Source: Treponema_I sp045599005
GTDB lineage: Bacteria > Spirochaetota > Spirochaetia > Treponematales > Treponemataceae
NCBI GenBank assembly: GCA_045599005.1
Contig: JAZRVF010000006.1
Location: 31,023 to 95,022 of the forward strand
DNA: 64,000 nt
Direction: 5' to 3'
The notes under the pieces were generated by a model. The model saw only the letters and a program-made list of their open reading frames with translations. It made no database searches and was not told the origin of the DNA. The number at the start of each line of letters is the position of its first letter. Position 1 is the first letter of the stretch. Both the position numbers and the translations under genes were made by a program. This document shows positions 1 to 8,297 of the stretch, piece after piece.

Positions 1-1
1 T

Positions 2-364
2 GAATACACGGCCCGGTTCATGTCAGGCGGGGAAAAACGCAGACTGAGCGTGGCAGGAATTCTTGCCTTGAACCGTGACACTCTTATTTTTGATGAGCCT
101 TACGCAAATCTTGATTACGAAGGCGTTATCCAGGTGAACCGGCTTCTGGAAACCCTTAAGACTTCCGGAAAAACACTGCTCATCCTTACCCACGAACTTG
201 AGAAATGTCTTGGTCTTGCAGACCGTTTTCTTGTGCTTTTTGAAGGCCACAAAGTTTTTGACGGAACTCCCGCCCAGGGCCTTGAGCAGAACCTTGAACA
301 GTGGAGCATACGGAATCCACTTGTTACATACAGAAACCCGGAAGATCTTGTGTGGCGGAAATGA
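2..364 (+). CDS. ECF/cobalt-type ABC transporter ATPase, 3' part
   Basis: The reading frame is open from the window edge, so about 120 C-terminal residues are seen and the Walker A half is missing. Visible motifs are the ABC signature (SGGEKRR), Walker B (LIFDEPYANLD) with its D-loop, and the switch His (LTHE). The family powers uptake of vitamins or metal ions with a membrane T component. The next gene is an EcfT/CbiQ-like protein whose ATG overlaps this stop (ATGA), so the two are translationally coupled. The substrate-binding S component is not in the window, so the substrate is unknown. A general ABC ATPase is the alternative, but the neighbour favours EcfA. Confidence 0.85.
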   Translation, partial: EYTARFMSGGEKRRLSVAGILALNRDTLIFDEPYANLDYEGVIQVNRLLETLKTSGKTLLILTHELEKCLGLADRFLVLFEGHKVFDGTPAQGLEQNLEQWSIRNPLVTYRNPEDLVWRK

Positions 365-1005
365 AAAAAAAAGCAGGCATAAACTTCGGAATCTTCCAGT
401 ACATACACGGCCACACTTTCATGCACAGAATGCCGGCACTGCTCAAGCTTTTCATCATGTTCGCCGCCAGCATCGCTCTTTTCAACCTGCCTCTCCGCTG
501 GTGTGCCGCAGCCTTCATAATCTTCATGATCCTTGCCTTTATCTGCCGCATTCCCTTTCTGCTCCAGATTGCAGACATGCAGATCGGTTTCTATAATTTC
601 CTGCTTTTTTACCTGCTCTCACTCTGGAACACACACAGTTTTGTGCCCCTTTTCAGTGATATTCTCCAATGTTCCAGAATCCTTGTTACACTGCAATGTT
701 CCTCACTGCTTTTCCGTACCACAAGCCCATTGAATCTTCAGAATGCACTTGAAGATGCAGAACTTGCAGTAAGAAGATTTTTCCATGGGAAACCAAAAAC
801 TTCTCTCGCGCAGATCCTCAGCTTTTTTCTGCTTTTCATTCCCCGGATCTTTGACATTGTCTTCAAAGTGAACAAAGCATACAAAGCAAGAAGTTCAAAA
901 AGCGGCATAAAAAAAATCCTTGCTGTTGTCCCGGTTGTGATCTCCCTCTCAATGAACAGCGCATTCAGAACAGCACGTGCAGTTGCCGCCCGCAGCACAA
1001 ACTGA
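361..1005 (+). CDS. ECF transporter transmembrane protein (EcfT/CbiQ family)
   Basis: A 214-aa hydrophobic protein with about four to five membrane segments. The ATG at 361 overlaps the ATPase stop, which is why I prefer it to an upstream in-frame ATG at 301. The C-terminal cytoplasmic part has two short Ala/Arg-rich helices (KAYKARS near residue 177, TARAVAARS near the end), the type of coupling helix that contacts the ATPases in ECF transporters. It should form the scaffold between the ATPase and an S component encoded elsewhere. The assignment rests on topology, these helices and gene order; the substrate cannot be read. Confidence 0.75.
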   Translation: MKKKAGINFGIFQYIHGHTFMHRMPALLKLFIMFAASIALFNLPLRWCAAAFIIFMILAFICRIPFLLQIADMQIGFYNFLLFYLLSLWNTHSFVPLFSDILQCSRILVTLQCSSLLFRTTSPLNLQNALEDAELAVRRFFHGKPKTSLAQILSFFLLFIPRIFDIVFKVNKAYKARSSKSGIKKILAVVPVVISLSMNSAFRTARAVAARSTN

Positions 1006-1060
1006 TTTTTCACGCTGAATTTCCTCACGGACATCAGCTTATTTTATAAATTACGAAAAG

Positions 1061-1171
1061 GAAGTCGCGGCTGACAAAAACACCCGCAGGATTGTTCCAT
1101 AGTTTCCTTACCAGCCTGCGCGTGTAGCGACGCTAGCTAGCGGTTTTGGCAGCTGCGCATTGACTGGTAGT
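1061..1171 (+). ncRNA. Candidate structured RNA, copy 1 (upstream of pflA)
   Basis: About 111 nt that folds into one long hairpin. The stem is CTGaCAAAAACAC then CGCAGG (1085-1090) with CCTGCG (1115-1120), closing on a loop with ATAGTTTCC (1099-1107). The 3' side carries a large bulge between GTGT and GTTTTGGCAG. Positions 1122-1152 match copy 2 (49982-50012, reverse strand) at 29 of 31 bases, including this bulge. The 9-nt loop is identical while the inner stems differ yet still pair. It ends in GGTAGT, about 100 nt before the pflA ATG and on the same strand. A mobile palindrome is the alternative. Confidence 0.5.
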
Positions 1172-1272
1172 AGTTTTATTTGAATCAACATTCTGTCAAA
1201 CTGATTCCTCCACTTCAAAAATTATTTGATTCACTATATGATTGCATGGTATCAACTTGTTTTGGAGGAATT

Positions 1273-2106
1273 ATGACAGGCTATATTCATTCATCAGAAA
1301 GTTTCGGTTCAGTAGACGGTCCCGGTGTTCGCTACATTGTTTTTCTGTCCGGCTGTCCACTCAGATGCCTTTACTGCCACAATCCTGACACATGGAACAT
1401 GACTGACGGTCATCAGGAAACAGCCGATGAGATTCTTGAACGGGCACTCCGGTGCAGACCTTACTGGGGAAAAAGCGGCGGTATTACAGTCAGCGGCGGC
1501 GAACCTCTCATGCAGATTGATTTTATCACTGAACTTTTTACAAAAGCCAAGGCAAAAGGTGTGAACACCTGCATTGATACTTCCGGTGGTCCTTTCACAA
1601 TGAACGGTGAATGGTTCGAAAAATTCAGGAAACTTATGGAAGTTACAGACCTCCTGCTTATGGACATCAAGCACATTGATGAGGATGAACACGTAAAACT
1701 TACAGGCCATACCGGAAAAAACATCCGCGAGATGTTTGCCTACCTTGCAGAAATCAACAAACCAATCTGGATCCGGCACGTTCTTGTTCCCGGCATCACC
1801 GACAATGATGAATTCCTTACAAGAACACGTGATTTCATACGCACTCTGCCAAACGTCTACCGTGTGGAAATTCTTCCATATCACAGTCTTGGCAAGATGA
1901 AGTATGACAAACTTGGTATTGAATACAAACTTGCAGATCTTGATTCCCCCTCAAAGGAACGCATTGAGAACGCACGCACAATTCTTGAATGCAGCAGATA
2001 CACACGCTGGGAGTCTGAATTAAGCGAAGAACACGCCACCGGAACAAGTGCGACCGGTTCAGACAGTGATACCCGCGCCGACGCCTGCGGTCGTCAGTGT
2101 TCCTGA
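1273..2106 (+). CDS. pflA: Pyruvate formate-lyase activating enzyme (radical SAM)
   Basis: A 277-aa radical SAM enzyme. The cluster-binding motif is C28-x3-C32-x2-C35 (SGCPLRCLYCHN), preceded by the family hallmark VDGPGVRY and followed by a GGEP motif (SGGEPLMQ). It should install the glycyl radical on pyruvate formate-lyase in the anaerobic cytoplasm. I place the start at 1273, behind GGAGG with a 5-nt gap, rather than at an upstream in-frame ATG. No pflB is in the window. The stop overlaps the next gene's ATG (TGATG). A candidate structured RNA ends about 100 nt upstream, and 1006-1060 and 1172-1272 show nothing else firm. Confidence 0.92.
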   Translation: MTGYIHSSESFGSVDGPGVRYIVFLSGCPLRCLYCHNPDTWNMTDGHQETADEILERALRCRPYWGKSGGITVSGGEPLMQIDFITELFTKAKAKGVNTCIDTSGGPFTMNGEWFEKFRKLMEVTDLLLMDIKHIDEDEHVKLTGHTGKNIREMFAYLAEINKPIWIRHVLVPGITDNDEFLTRTRDFIRTLPNVYRVEILPYHSLGKMKYDKLGIEYKLADLDSPSKERIENARTILECSRYTRWESELSEEHATGTSATGSDSDTRADACGRQCS

Positions 2107-3356
2107 TGAAGCGCACCGGGCACGCGGACCTTCCCCTTCACACCGGCACTGTTCCTAAATGGCTTGCCGACCGTATGATGCAGATGGGCACCCTGATTGT
2201 GGAATCCATTGTGCAGAATTACGGAAAGCGTGAAGTTCTTCTCCGTCTGAGTGATCCTCTCTGGTTCCAGTCCTTCGGCGCCGTGATGGGCATGGACTGG
2301 CATTCATCGGGAATCACAACCAGCGTGATGTACGCCCTGAAACGGGGACTGAACGCCCGTGCAAAAGAACTTGGGCTCTGTGTCTGCGGTGGCCGCGGTA
2401 AATACTCCCGGCAGACTCCTGACGAACTCCGTTTCTTAGGTGACGCAACCGGCATGGATGCAGACGCACTTGTCCGGGCAAGCAAACTTACGGCAAAAGT
2501 TGACAACACTGCAGTTCAGGACGGTTATCAGCTTTATATGCACAACTTTATTCTTGCTGATGACGGCAGCTGGGCTGTTGTCCAGCAGGGAATGAATCCT
2601 GCGGCAAAAACTGCCCGCCGTTACCACTGGTGCTCTCTTGCATTGCCCCAAACCCCCGATTCTTTTGTGAACGCGCCCCATACGGGAATCATCGGTGAAA
2701 ACCGGGGAACAATCCTGAACCTTACAGACGCAGAAGCTGATGAGACACGCAGTTCCATCCTTACACTGGTAAAAGAGGATCCGGCAAAGGTAATCAGAGA
2801 AGCAGAACTTATCGCTTCCTGCAATGCCTCTTCGCTTCCAGAGACCGGTTCTCTTTTTGAGGCCCAGTATCTTCAGGGCGTGCAGAAATCACTGACAATG
2901 CCTGCCCACCATGAAGTCCGTAAAGAAGATGTGGATTTAAAAAGGCTTGGAGCTGTTCTTGCAACTTCCCACGGTCAGAACCCTGAAAACTTTGAGAACC
3001 TGCTGCTCACACCTGGTCTGGGCCCCCGGACTCTCCAGTCTCTGACACTGGTAAGCGAAGTCATCAACGGAACGCCGAGTCGTTTCACAGATCCTGCCCG
3101 TTTTTCCTTTGCACATGGTGGCAAAGACGGACACCCATTCCCTGTTCCGCTTACAATTTATGACGAATCCATCCGGGTTCTGCATGACAGCATTGAAAAA
3201 TCAAAGCTGGGCTACAATGACAAGTCCGACTGTATCCGCCGTCTGCATCAGAGCGCTCTTGCAATCGAAAAGCATTGCGAACCGGAAGCAGACTTTGACG
3301 CAGTCCTCAGATATGAAAAAGCCCATTCCAAGGAATGGAACGGGCGAACATGCTGA
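2106..3356 (+). CDS. DUF763 family protein
   Basis: A 416-aa protein that begins RTGHADLPLHTG and WLADRM, the characteristic N-terminus of DUF763, a family best known from archaea and scattered bacteria and without an established biochemical role. The ATG at 2106 shares bases with the pflA stop; a GTG at 2097 is an alternative. No signal peptide or membrane segment is seen, so it is probably cytoplasmic. The C-terminal half has a helix-rich stretch with LLTPGLGPRTLQSL, which resembles a helix-hairpin-helix DNA-binding motif. Overlap with pflA implies co-translation, but a joint function is not known. Confidence 0.75.
   Translation: MKRTGHADLPLHTGTVPKWLADRMMQMGTLIVESIVQNYGKREVLLRLSDPLWFQSFGAVMGMDWHSSGITTSVMYALKRGLNARAKELGLCVCGGRGKYSRQTPDELRFLGDATGMDADALVRASKLTAKVDNTAVQDGYQLYMHNFILADDGSWAVVQQGMNPAAKTARRYHWCSLALPQTPDSFVNAPHTGIIGENRGTILNLTDAEADETRSSILTLVKEDPAKVIREAELIASCNASSLPETGSLFEAQYLQGVQKSLTMPAHHEVRKEDVDLKRLGAVLATSHGQNPENFENLLLTPGLGPRTLQSLTLVSEVINGTPSRFTDPARFSFAHGGKDGHPFPVPLTIYDESIRVLHDSIEKSKLGYNDKSDCIRRLHQSALAIEKHCEPEADFDAVLRYEKAHSKEWNGRTC
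3316..3345 (-). terminator. Candidate terminator of the 9.9-3.4 kb minus-strand block
   Basis: Read on the minus strand, CCATTCC/GGAATGG forms a compact hairpin followed by GGGCTTTTT. It lies inside the 3' end of the convergent DUF763 gene, just past the stop of the minus-strand gene at 3363. Confidence 0.45.
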
Positions 3357-3362
3357 TTCGAT

Positions 3363-3797
3363 TCAATAACGGGATTTAAGATGGTTCAACTGGCGGTCCA
3401 GTTCAATCAGCCTTCTGTGAAGTTCCTCCACCTGATTCAGGCTGTTTATGATTTTTGACTGCATGTACATATCTGCAAGAAATCCGTCAAAGACAAAATC
3501 CGCAAAAGTTGCAAAACCACCAAGATTCATCTGAAAATCAGTAGGAATGTAGATATCTTTCAGTTCGCGCTGCAGATCGTGAAGCAGGGAATTAATCCGG
3601 GTCATGACATTTGAAGCCTTGTTCAAGGATGAATACTTGAACAGATCCATCATCATGCCCTTACCGAAAATATCCGCAAGACCCCAGTTCCGGGCTGACC
3701 GGAAGTGTCTTTCAGCCTGAGGAAGCAGATCCAGAAGCTGATTCAGAATCTGCTGTGCCTCATTGATTTCTCTAAGATTATCCAAAGAATTCTCCAT
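3363..3797 (-). CDS. Conserved-looking hypothetical protein downstream of pheS
   Basis: 144 aa, starting at ATG 3797 (a TTG one codon upstream is possible), 18 nt after the pheS stop and clearly in its operon. It is largely alpha-helical: heptad-like Leu patterns in residues 5-30 (QQILNQLLDLL) and in the last 35 residues (VEELHRRLIELDRQLNHL) suggest coiled coils. A glycine/phenylalanine-rich middle part (LGGFATFADFVFDGFLADMYM) could be a membrane-facing or buried segment. There is no signal peptide. I do not recognise the family and infer no function beyond the operon link. Confidence 0.6.
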   Translation of the reverse strand: MENSLDNLREINEAQQILNQLLDLLPQAERHFRSARNWGLADIFGKGMMMDLFKYSSLNKASNVMTRINSLLHDLQRELKDIYIPTDFQMNLGGFATFADFVFDGFLADMYMQSKIINSLNQVEELHRRLIELDRQLNHLKSRY

Positions 3798-3815
3798 CAA
3801 GCGGGAAGCCTCAGA

Positions 3816-5369
3816 TCAATATTTTGCCCTTCTGAGGCGAACCTGCTCAATGTCACTGCTGAACAGCTCACGCAGGTCGTTAAGTCCCAGAGCCATAAGA
3901 GCCATGCGGTCAATACCGATACCCCATGCAAGAACAGGGCAGTCAACGCCCATTGCCTTTGTTACTTCAGGACGGAAAATACCGGAACCACCAAGCTCAA
4001 ACCAACCCAGAACAGGATGTTTGATATGAACCTCAACAGAAGGCTCCGTAAAGGGGAAGTAACCGGGAACATATTTGACTTCTGTGGCACCTGCAATCTC
4101 CACAGCGAACATCTCAAGGAAGCCGAGCAGTGTCTTCAGGTTTACTTCATCACCAAGAACAATACCTTCTGTCTGGTAGAAGTCAGACAGGTGAGTGGCA
4201 TCAACTTTGTCATAGCGGAAGCAGCGGGCAATACCGAAGTATTTACCGGGCACCTTTGCAGTTGCCAGCTGATGCGCAGAAAGAGCAGTTCCCTGACTGC
4301 GCAGAATCAGACGGCGTGTAAAATCTGTGTCAAAGTTGTAGTTCCATCCGCGGCTTCCTGTGTTTCCACCGTCACGATGGGCCGCTGCAACGTTTGTAAG
4401 GAAAGGTTCATCAATTTTCTTTGCGTGGGTCGGATTCTTTACTGAATATACGTCATGAATGTCACGGGCTGCATGGAACTGAGGCATGAACAGAGCATCG
4501 CAGTTCCAGAATTCTGTTTCTACCAGCGGACCGTCAAACTCTTCAAAGCCCAGAGAGCAAAGTTTGTCTTTTACGCTTTCCAGGAAAGAAACATATGCGC
4601 TTGTGCGTCCAGGAATAATACGTGCCGGAGGAATCGCAATGTTGTATCCGCGGAAACTGGAGTTTTTCCACTCACCGCTTGTAAGAATTTTTGTTGAGAT
4701 TGAACCGATCTCGTTACCGGTGATTCCGGCGGATTCCAGTGCCTGTGCGGCTTCTGCAGCGGCAGGTGTGAGCTGATAGAATACAGTCTCGCGCTCAACA
4801 ATACGGAATGCACTGTCTGCAGCACCGCGTTTTTTTGCAAGAGTACCCATTACAGCAATTTCTTCCTGAGTCAGGGAAGACTGGTCAAGCATTCCGTCTT
4901 CAGCTGCAACAGCTTTTTTAAGCAGTTCGGCTGCAATTCTTACGCTGCCGGGTGCCTCTTTTCCTGTATGCGCCGCACGCTTCTCAGCATCCATTGTGAG
5001 AATGCCTTCCTTTGAAAGCTGACCGAAAGCACTTCCAACGTCTTTATTGTCCAGTTTCAGGGCTTCTGCAATTTTCGGCAGAGCATGGGCACCTTTTTCG
5101 CGCACAAAATTTATGATGCGCTCAACCGGCTGTCCGATTTTCTCAAAAGTGCGGCCCAGTTCAGTCACTTCAAAATATGTGTGAGGCTCGCGGCGGATCT
5201 CTTTACAGAGTTCTTTTCCGCAGAGCCATGAGAAAGCCTGGTTTGCATGACCTTCCTTATAAGCCAGTTCTTTCTGCAGCTTTGCAGAAGACAGTTCATC
5301 ATCAGCCTTGTAGGCGCGCAAAACTTTTATTTCCAGCGGGTGCAGGTTTTTAATTAAATTCTGGTCCAT
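3816..5369 (-). CDS. pheS: Phenylalanyl-tRNA synthetase alpha subunit, archaeal type
   Basis: 517 aa, much longer than the usual bacterial PheS (about 330 aa). The first ~220 residues are winged-helix-like domains of the archaeal/eukaryotic alpha subunit, and the rest is the class II catalytic core. Motif 2 is seen around FGIARCFRYDKVDATHLSDFYQ, and motif 3 near the C-terminus (LAWGIGIDRMALMALG). It charges tRNA-Phe together with PheT, which is not in the window. Spirochaetes are known for this archaeal-type enzyme, so it supports the taxonomic placement. It is followed 18 nt later by the 144-aa gene. Confidence 0.95.
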   Translation of the reverse strand: MDQNLIKNLHPLEIKVLRAYKADDELSSAKLQKELAYKEGHANQAFSWLCGKELCKEIRREPHTYFEVTELGRTFEKIGQPVERIINFVREKGAHALPKIAEALKLDNKDVGSAFGQLSKEGILTMDAEKRAAHTGKEAPGSVRIAAELLKKAVAAEDGMLDQSSLTQEEIAVMGTLAKKRGAADSAFRIVERETVFYQLTPAAAEAAQALESAGITGNEIGSISTKILTSGEWKNSSFRGYNIAIPPARIIPGRTSAYVSFLESVKDKLCSLGFEEFDGPLVETEFWNCDALFMPQFHAARDIHDVYSVKNPTHAKKIDEPFLTNVAAAHRDGGNTGSRGWNYNFDTDFTRRLILRSQGTALSAHQLATAKVPGKYFGIARCFRYDKVDATHLSDFYQTEGIVLGDEVNLKTLLGFLEMFAVEIAGATEVKYVPGYFPFTEPSVEVHIKHPVLGWFELGGSGIFRPEVTKAMGVDCPVLAWGIGIDRMALMALGLNDLRELFSSDIEQVRLRRAKY

Positions 5370-5384
5370 GATTTTCCATCCAAA

Positions 5385-5762
5385 TTATTCAAATTTTACA
5401 AAACAAGTATAGATTGCTTTATTTGCTTTATTGTCAAACTGTGTTGTATCCTTGCGCAGGAAAGAATAGTTGTAATATCCTTTTTCGCCACAGAAAATGA
5501 TGATACGCTGACGGATTGCCTCCATTGCATCACCCTGGTCAAAAAGAGGAGCCGGACCTGTGTAGACGAAACGGGCCTCTTTAAGTTCGGGATACCATTC
5601 AATGGTCATTGAAGTAAGACGGTTTTTCCCCTGTTCGGTAATAACCTGAAAACTCTGAAGATCAGGTTCTTCTGCCAAGGGATCAAATTCCTGTGCAAAA
5701 GAAAATGCGCAGAAAGCAGCTATAAACACAAAAGAAGCAACAAAAAATCTTGTTCTCTTCAT
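5385..5762 (-). CDS. Small exported hypothetical protein
   Basis: 125 aa. The start at 5762 follows GGAGG closely, which decides against an upstream in-frame start. A classic signal peptide is visible (MKRTRFF, hydrophobic core, cleavage near FSFAQE), so the ~100-residue mature domain should be periplasmic. It contains a predicted mixed alpha/beta pattern with MTIEWYPELKEARFVYTG and ends in TCFVKFE. It sits 15 nt upstream of pheS and downstream of another exported protein. No family recognised. Confidence 0.65.
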   Translation of the reverse strand: MKRTRFFVASFVFIAAFCAFSFAQEFDPLAEEPDLQSFQVITEQGKNRLTSMTIEWYPELKEARFVYTGPAPLFDQGDAMEAIRQRIIIFCGEKGYYNYSFLRKDTTQFDNKANKAIYTCFVKFE

Positions 5763-5802
5763 ACATCCTCCAACCGTCAAAGACAAAAGCCCGCCAGTTC
5801 AT

Positions 5803-6576
5803 TCAGTAAAATTTGTATTGCTCTATTTTATCCACATAGAGAAAAAAATCAAGGTCAGCCACATATTTACCGCTGTCAATGAAGATTCTCGGATTTTCAT
5901 CTTTAAGCACGATGGTGCCGGTCACTTCTTTGGGTTTATTCTTTGACATTGCCATCGCATAATCCCGGACTGCATTCCTGACTGCGTCCAGAACAGAGTT
6001 TTTCATTCCTTCAGGGCCGTCATGAACACTGCCTTCTCCACGGGAGGAAGCGCTCACATACCACATCTTGTGCCACATCTCCCTATTGGCCATCATTGAG
6101 GAACTGCGCTCAAACTCCAGCCAGCAGGTGATCCGGTTGTCGGAGAAAACCGGATCAGTCCACAGCATTCTTGAATCATTCTCCTCTATGATGCTGCGCG
6201 GAATGCACTCAAAGTACTCAGAAACACCGCGGGCTCTGTCTGCCGGCGTATAGGAGAAAGTCCAGCCGTAACACATTCCCGTCAGATAAAAGGCGCCTAT
6301 ATTGCGAAGATTTCTGATCGCAGGCATGTAGAATTCCTCATCTTCCCCGGGCAAATCTTTCCGCAGCGGATACTCATCAATCGGTGTCCAGATTGAGACA
6401 CGAAGTCTTGAGGGAGCAATCAGAATGTCTGCAGAGGCATGATTTTCCGGAAACACAGCCGGCATCAGCTGAATAAGTGCGAAAAATCCAAGGACAATCA
6501 GCTTTTTCAGCGGCGGTAAGCGTTTTTCCAGACTTTCCACGGATTGATTCCGATTCGTACAAGGCAATAAATCCAT
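5803..6576 (-). CDS. Exported hypothetical protein overlapping the rhomboid gene
   Basis: 257 aa if the ATG at 6576 is used, overlapping the rhomboid 3' end by 70 nt; an in-frame GTG at 6540 would give a more normal N-terminus. A basic stretch followed by a hydrophobic core (KKLIVLGFFALIQLMPAV) and an Ala-rich cleavage region (NHASA) indicate export. The mature part has many aromatic residues (MCYGWTFSYTP, WHKMWYVSASS) and a beta-rich C-terminus. No known family recognised. The overlap with the protease gene suggests co-expression. Confidence 0.6.
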   Translation of the reverse strand: MDLLPCTNRNQSVESLEKRLPPLKKLIVLGFFALIQLMPAVFPENHASADILIAPSRLRVSIWTPIDEYPLRKDLPGEDEEFYMPAIRNLRNIGAFYLTGMCYGWTFSYTPADRARGVSEYFECIPRSIIEENDSRMLWTDPVFSDNRITCWLEFERSSSMMANREMWHKMWYVSASSRGEGSVHDGPEGMKNSVLDAVRNAVRDYAMAMSKNKPKEVTGTIVLKDENPRIFIDSGKYVADLDFFLYVDKIEQYKFY

Positions 6577-7166
6577 GCAAACAGAAAGCCTGCAAGATGA
6601 GTCATGTGAGCCACTCCGCTTTTCAGGCTGAGAAGCTGGCTCGCAATTTCAATTCCGGCATAAACTGCGATCAGAAGCGGTGCAGGAATCGGAAGTATTC
6701 CCCAGATAAAAATCTTTGCCCGTGGAAAAACAACCGCATACATCAGCATGACTGCATAAAGAGCTCCCGATGCTCCGTAGAGAAATGCGTTCCAGGCGCC
6801 AGTAAGCACGTACACAATGCAGGAAACGATACCGCAGAACAGACCGGAAAGCAGATACATCAGAAGGAATTCCTTTGAGCCCACTGCTCTCTCCACTGTG
6901 GTTCCGAAGATTATCAGCCCGAGCATGTTGAAGAAAATATGCTGCCAGCTGGAAACATCATGGACAAAGAAATATGTGAAGAACTGCCAGTAAGCCTTTA
7001 CATAAACCACATTGTACGGATTAAGGGCAAGGTAGTAGATAAGATTCGGGATCATCCTGCAGAGGATGAACACTATCACGTTTATTCCGGCAATCAGAAA
7101 AGCCGCATTCCAGTTTGAATAACGGAATGGACGGCGCAGTTTCTGCAGGGGAGAAATTTTTTCCAT
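6507..7166 (-). CDS. Rhomboid-family intramembrane serine protease
   Basis: 219 aa, six membrane segments. The catalytic Ser is in GASG (Ser133) and the catalytic His is His190 in HLAGF. The HIFFNML motif in the second transmembrane helix is the oxyanion-region signature (H76, N80). It should cleave membrane-anchored substrates within the bilayer. It starts 17 nt after the diguanylate cyclase and overlaps the exported protein gene downstream, a possible but unproven substrate link. Confidence 0.88.
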   Translation of the reverse strand: MEKISPLQKLRRPFRYSNWNAAFLIAGINVIVFILCRMIPNLIYYLALNPYNVVYVKAYWQFFTYFFVHDVSSWQHIFFNMLGLIIFGTTVERAVGSKEFLLMYLLSGLFCGIVSCIVYVLTGAWNAFLYGASGALYAVMLMYAVVFPRAKIFIWGILPIPAPLLIAVYAGIEIASQLLSLKSGVAHMTHLAGFLFAWIYCLVRIGINPWKVWKNAYRR

Positions 7167-7183
7167 ATCAGATCAGTCCGCTT

Positions 7184-8263
7184 TTATCTGTTGTTTTCAG
7201 TTTTTTCAGGAACAGTGACCGGGTCGTAAACAGAAACTCTGTTGCGGCCGGAATTCTTCGACACGTACAGAGCCATATCAGCTTTTTCTGCAATTCCTTT
7301 CGGAGTGTCTTTTGTTCCGGCTGCCATATGGGCCACACCGATGGAAATTGTAACACTGACGTGAACGCCTTCCATTGCATAATCAAAACGCTCTATGTTG
7401 GCGCGTATGTTCTCTGCGACCATGCGCACGGTGGAAGCCTCAGTGTTGGCAAGCATTACAATGAATTCCTCACCGCCGTAACGCGCCGCCAGATCGTGGG
7501 TCCTTATGCTGTTTGAGATTATGCGTGCCGTTTCCGTAAGCACATAATCTCCGAAGGCATGTCCGTATGTGTCGTTGAACTGCTTGAAGTGGTCAATGTC
7601 CAGCATAAGCACGCCCAAAGCCTGGTTCTGGCTTACACAGGTATCAATCTTGTCGGCAAGAACCGAGAAAAAGTAATGTTTCAGCTTGAGGTGCGTCATC
7701 ATGTCCGTGGTAGCCTGCTCAACAAGCATCGCATTGTTGATTGCAATAGCCGCCAGAGACGCAATGTTCAGAATCTGTTCCTTCTCGTAACTGCTGTAGC
7801 TGATTCCGTCCCCGATATCAATACGGTTTCCCAGAAGAAGAATTCCTGCAAGACGTTTTTTCTGCAGAAGAGGAACAACAAGAGACGGAGAAAGAGAATT
7901 CAGCTGGATGAATTCCCGGTCTTTCGCAGACAGATGCCGTTTCAGCTCGCTCATTGTAAAGCAGCGGCTTTCGTTGGTAAGAAGCTCCACAAGAGGACAG
8001 TTCTGGGGAACGGAATAAGAGATAAGCGGATCAAGATCAAAACCGCTGTAATAATCCTGAAGTTCAAAAAAATCGGAAGTGATGTCGGAAGAAACGTACA
8101 TACCCGCGCCGAGAACGCGCATCTGGCACATACAGATATACAGGATGGACTCAATCAGCGTCCCTGAGTCAAGCACAGAACACAGACTTTTGGAAATTTC
8201 CAGCAGCTGAGTCAGATCGTATATTTTCTTTTCGCGTGTAATGCTCTTTCTTCTTACCGGCAT
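7184..8263 (-). CDS. Diguanylate cyclase with N-terminal GAF-like domain
   Basis: 359 aa. Residues ~15-190 have a GAF-like pattern and ~200-345 form a GGDEF domain. The active-site motif is GGEEF (263-267), and an RxxD inhibitory site (254-257) sits exactly five residues before it, so product feedback by cyclic di-GMP is expected. There is no membrane segment, so it should be a soluble sensor whose ligand is unknown. A TATAAT box (8279-8284, reverse strand) lies 15 nt upstream of the ATG, giving a short leader with no clear Shine-Dalgarno. Confidence 0.93.
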   Translation of the reverse strand: MPVRRKSITREKKIYDLTQLLEISKSLCSVLDSGTLIESILYICMCQMRVLGAGMYVSSDITSDFFELQDYYSGFDLDPLISYSVPQNCPLVELLTNESRCFTMSELKRHLSAKDREFIQLNSLSPSLVVPLLQKKRLAGILLLGNRIDIGDGISYSSYEKEQILNIASLAAIAINNAMLVEQATTDMMTHLKLKHYFFSVLADKIDTCVSQNQALGVLMLDIDHFKQFNDTYGHAFGDYVLTETARIISNSIRTHDLAARYGGEEFIVMLANTEASTVRMVAENIRANIERFDYAMEGVHVSVTISIGVAHMAAGTKDTPKGIAEKADMALYVSKNSGRNRVSVYDPVTVPEKTENNR

Positions 8264-8297
8264 ATTCTTACATCATATATTATATAATCAGGCATTT

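Noticed and set aside
1061..1171. Integron attC site, since treponemes can carry integrons
   Set aside because: The element lacks the paired RYYYAAC/GTTRRRY core sites, and no integrase or cassette array is in the window.
7559..8167. 202-aa open frame antisense to the diguanylate cyclase
   Set aside because: It mirrors the coding frame and has no promoter or ribosome-binding site.
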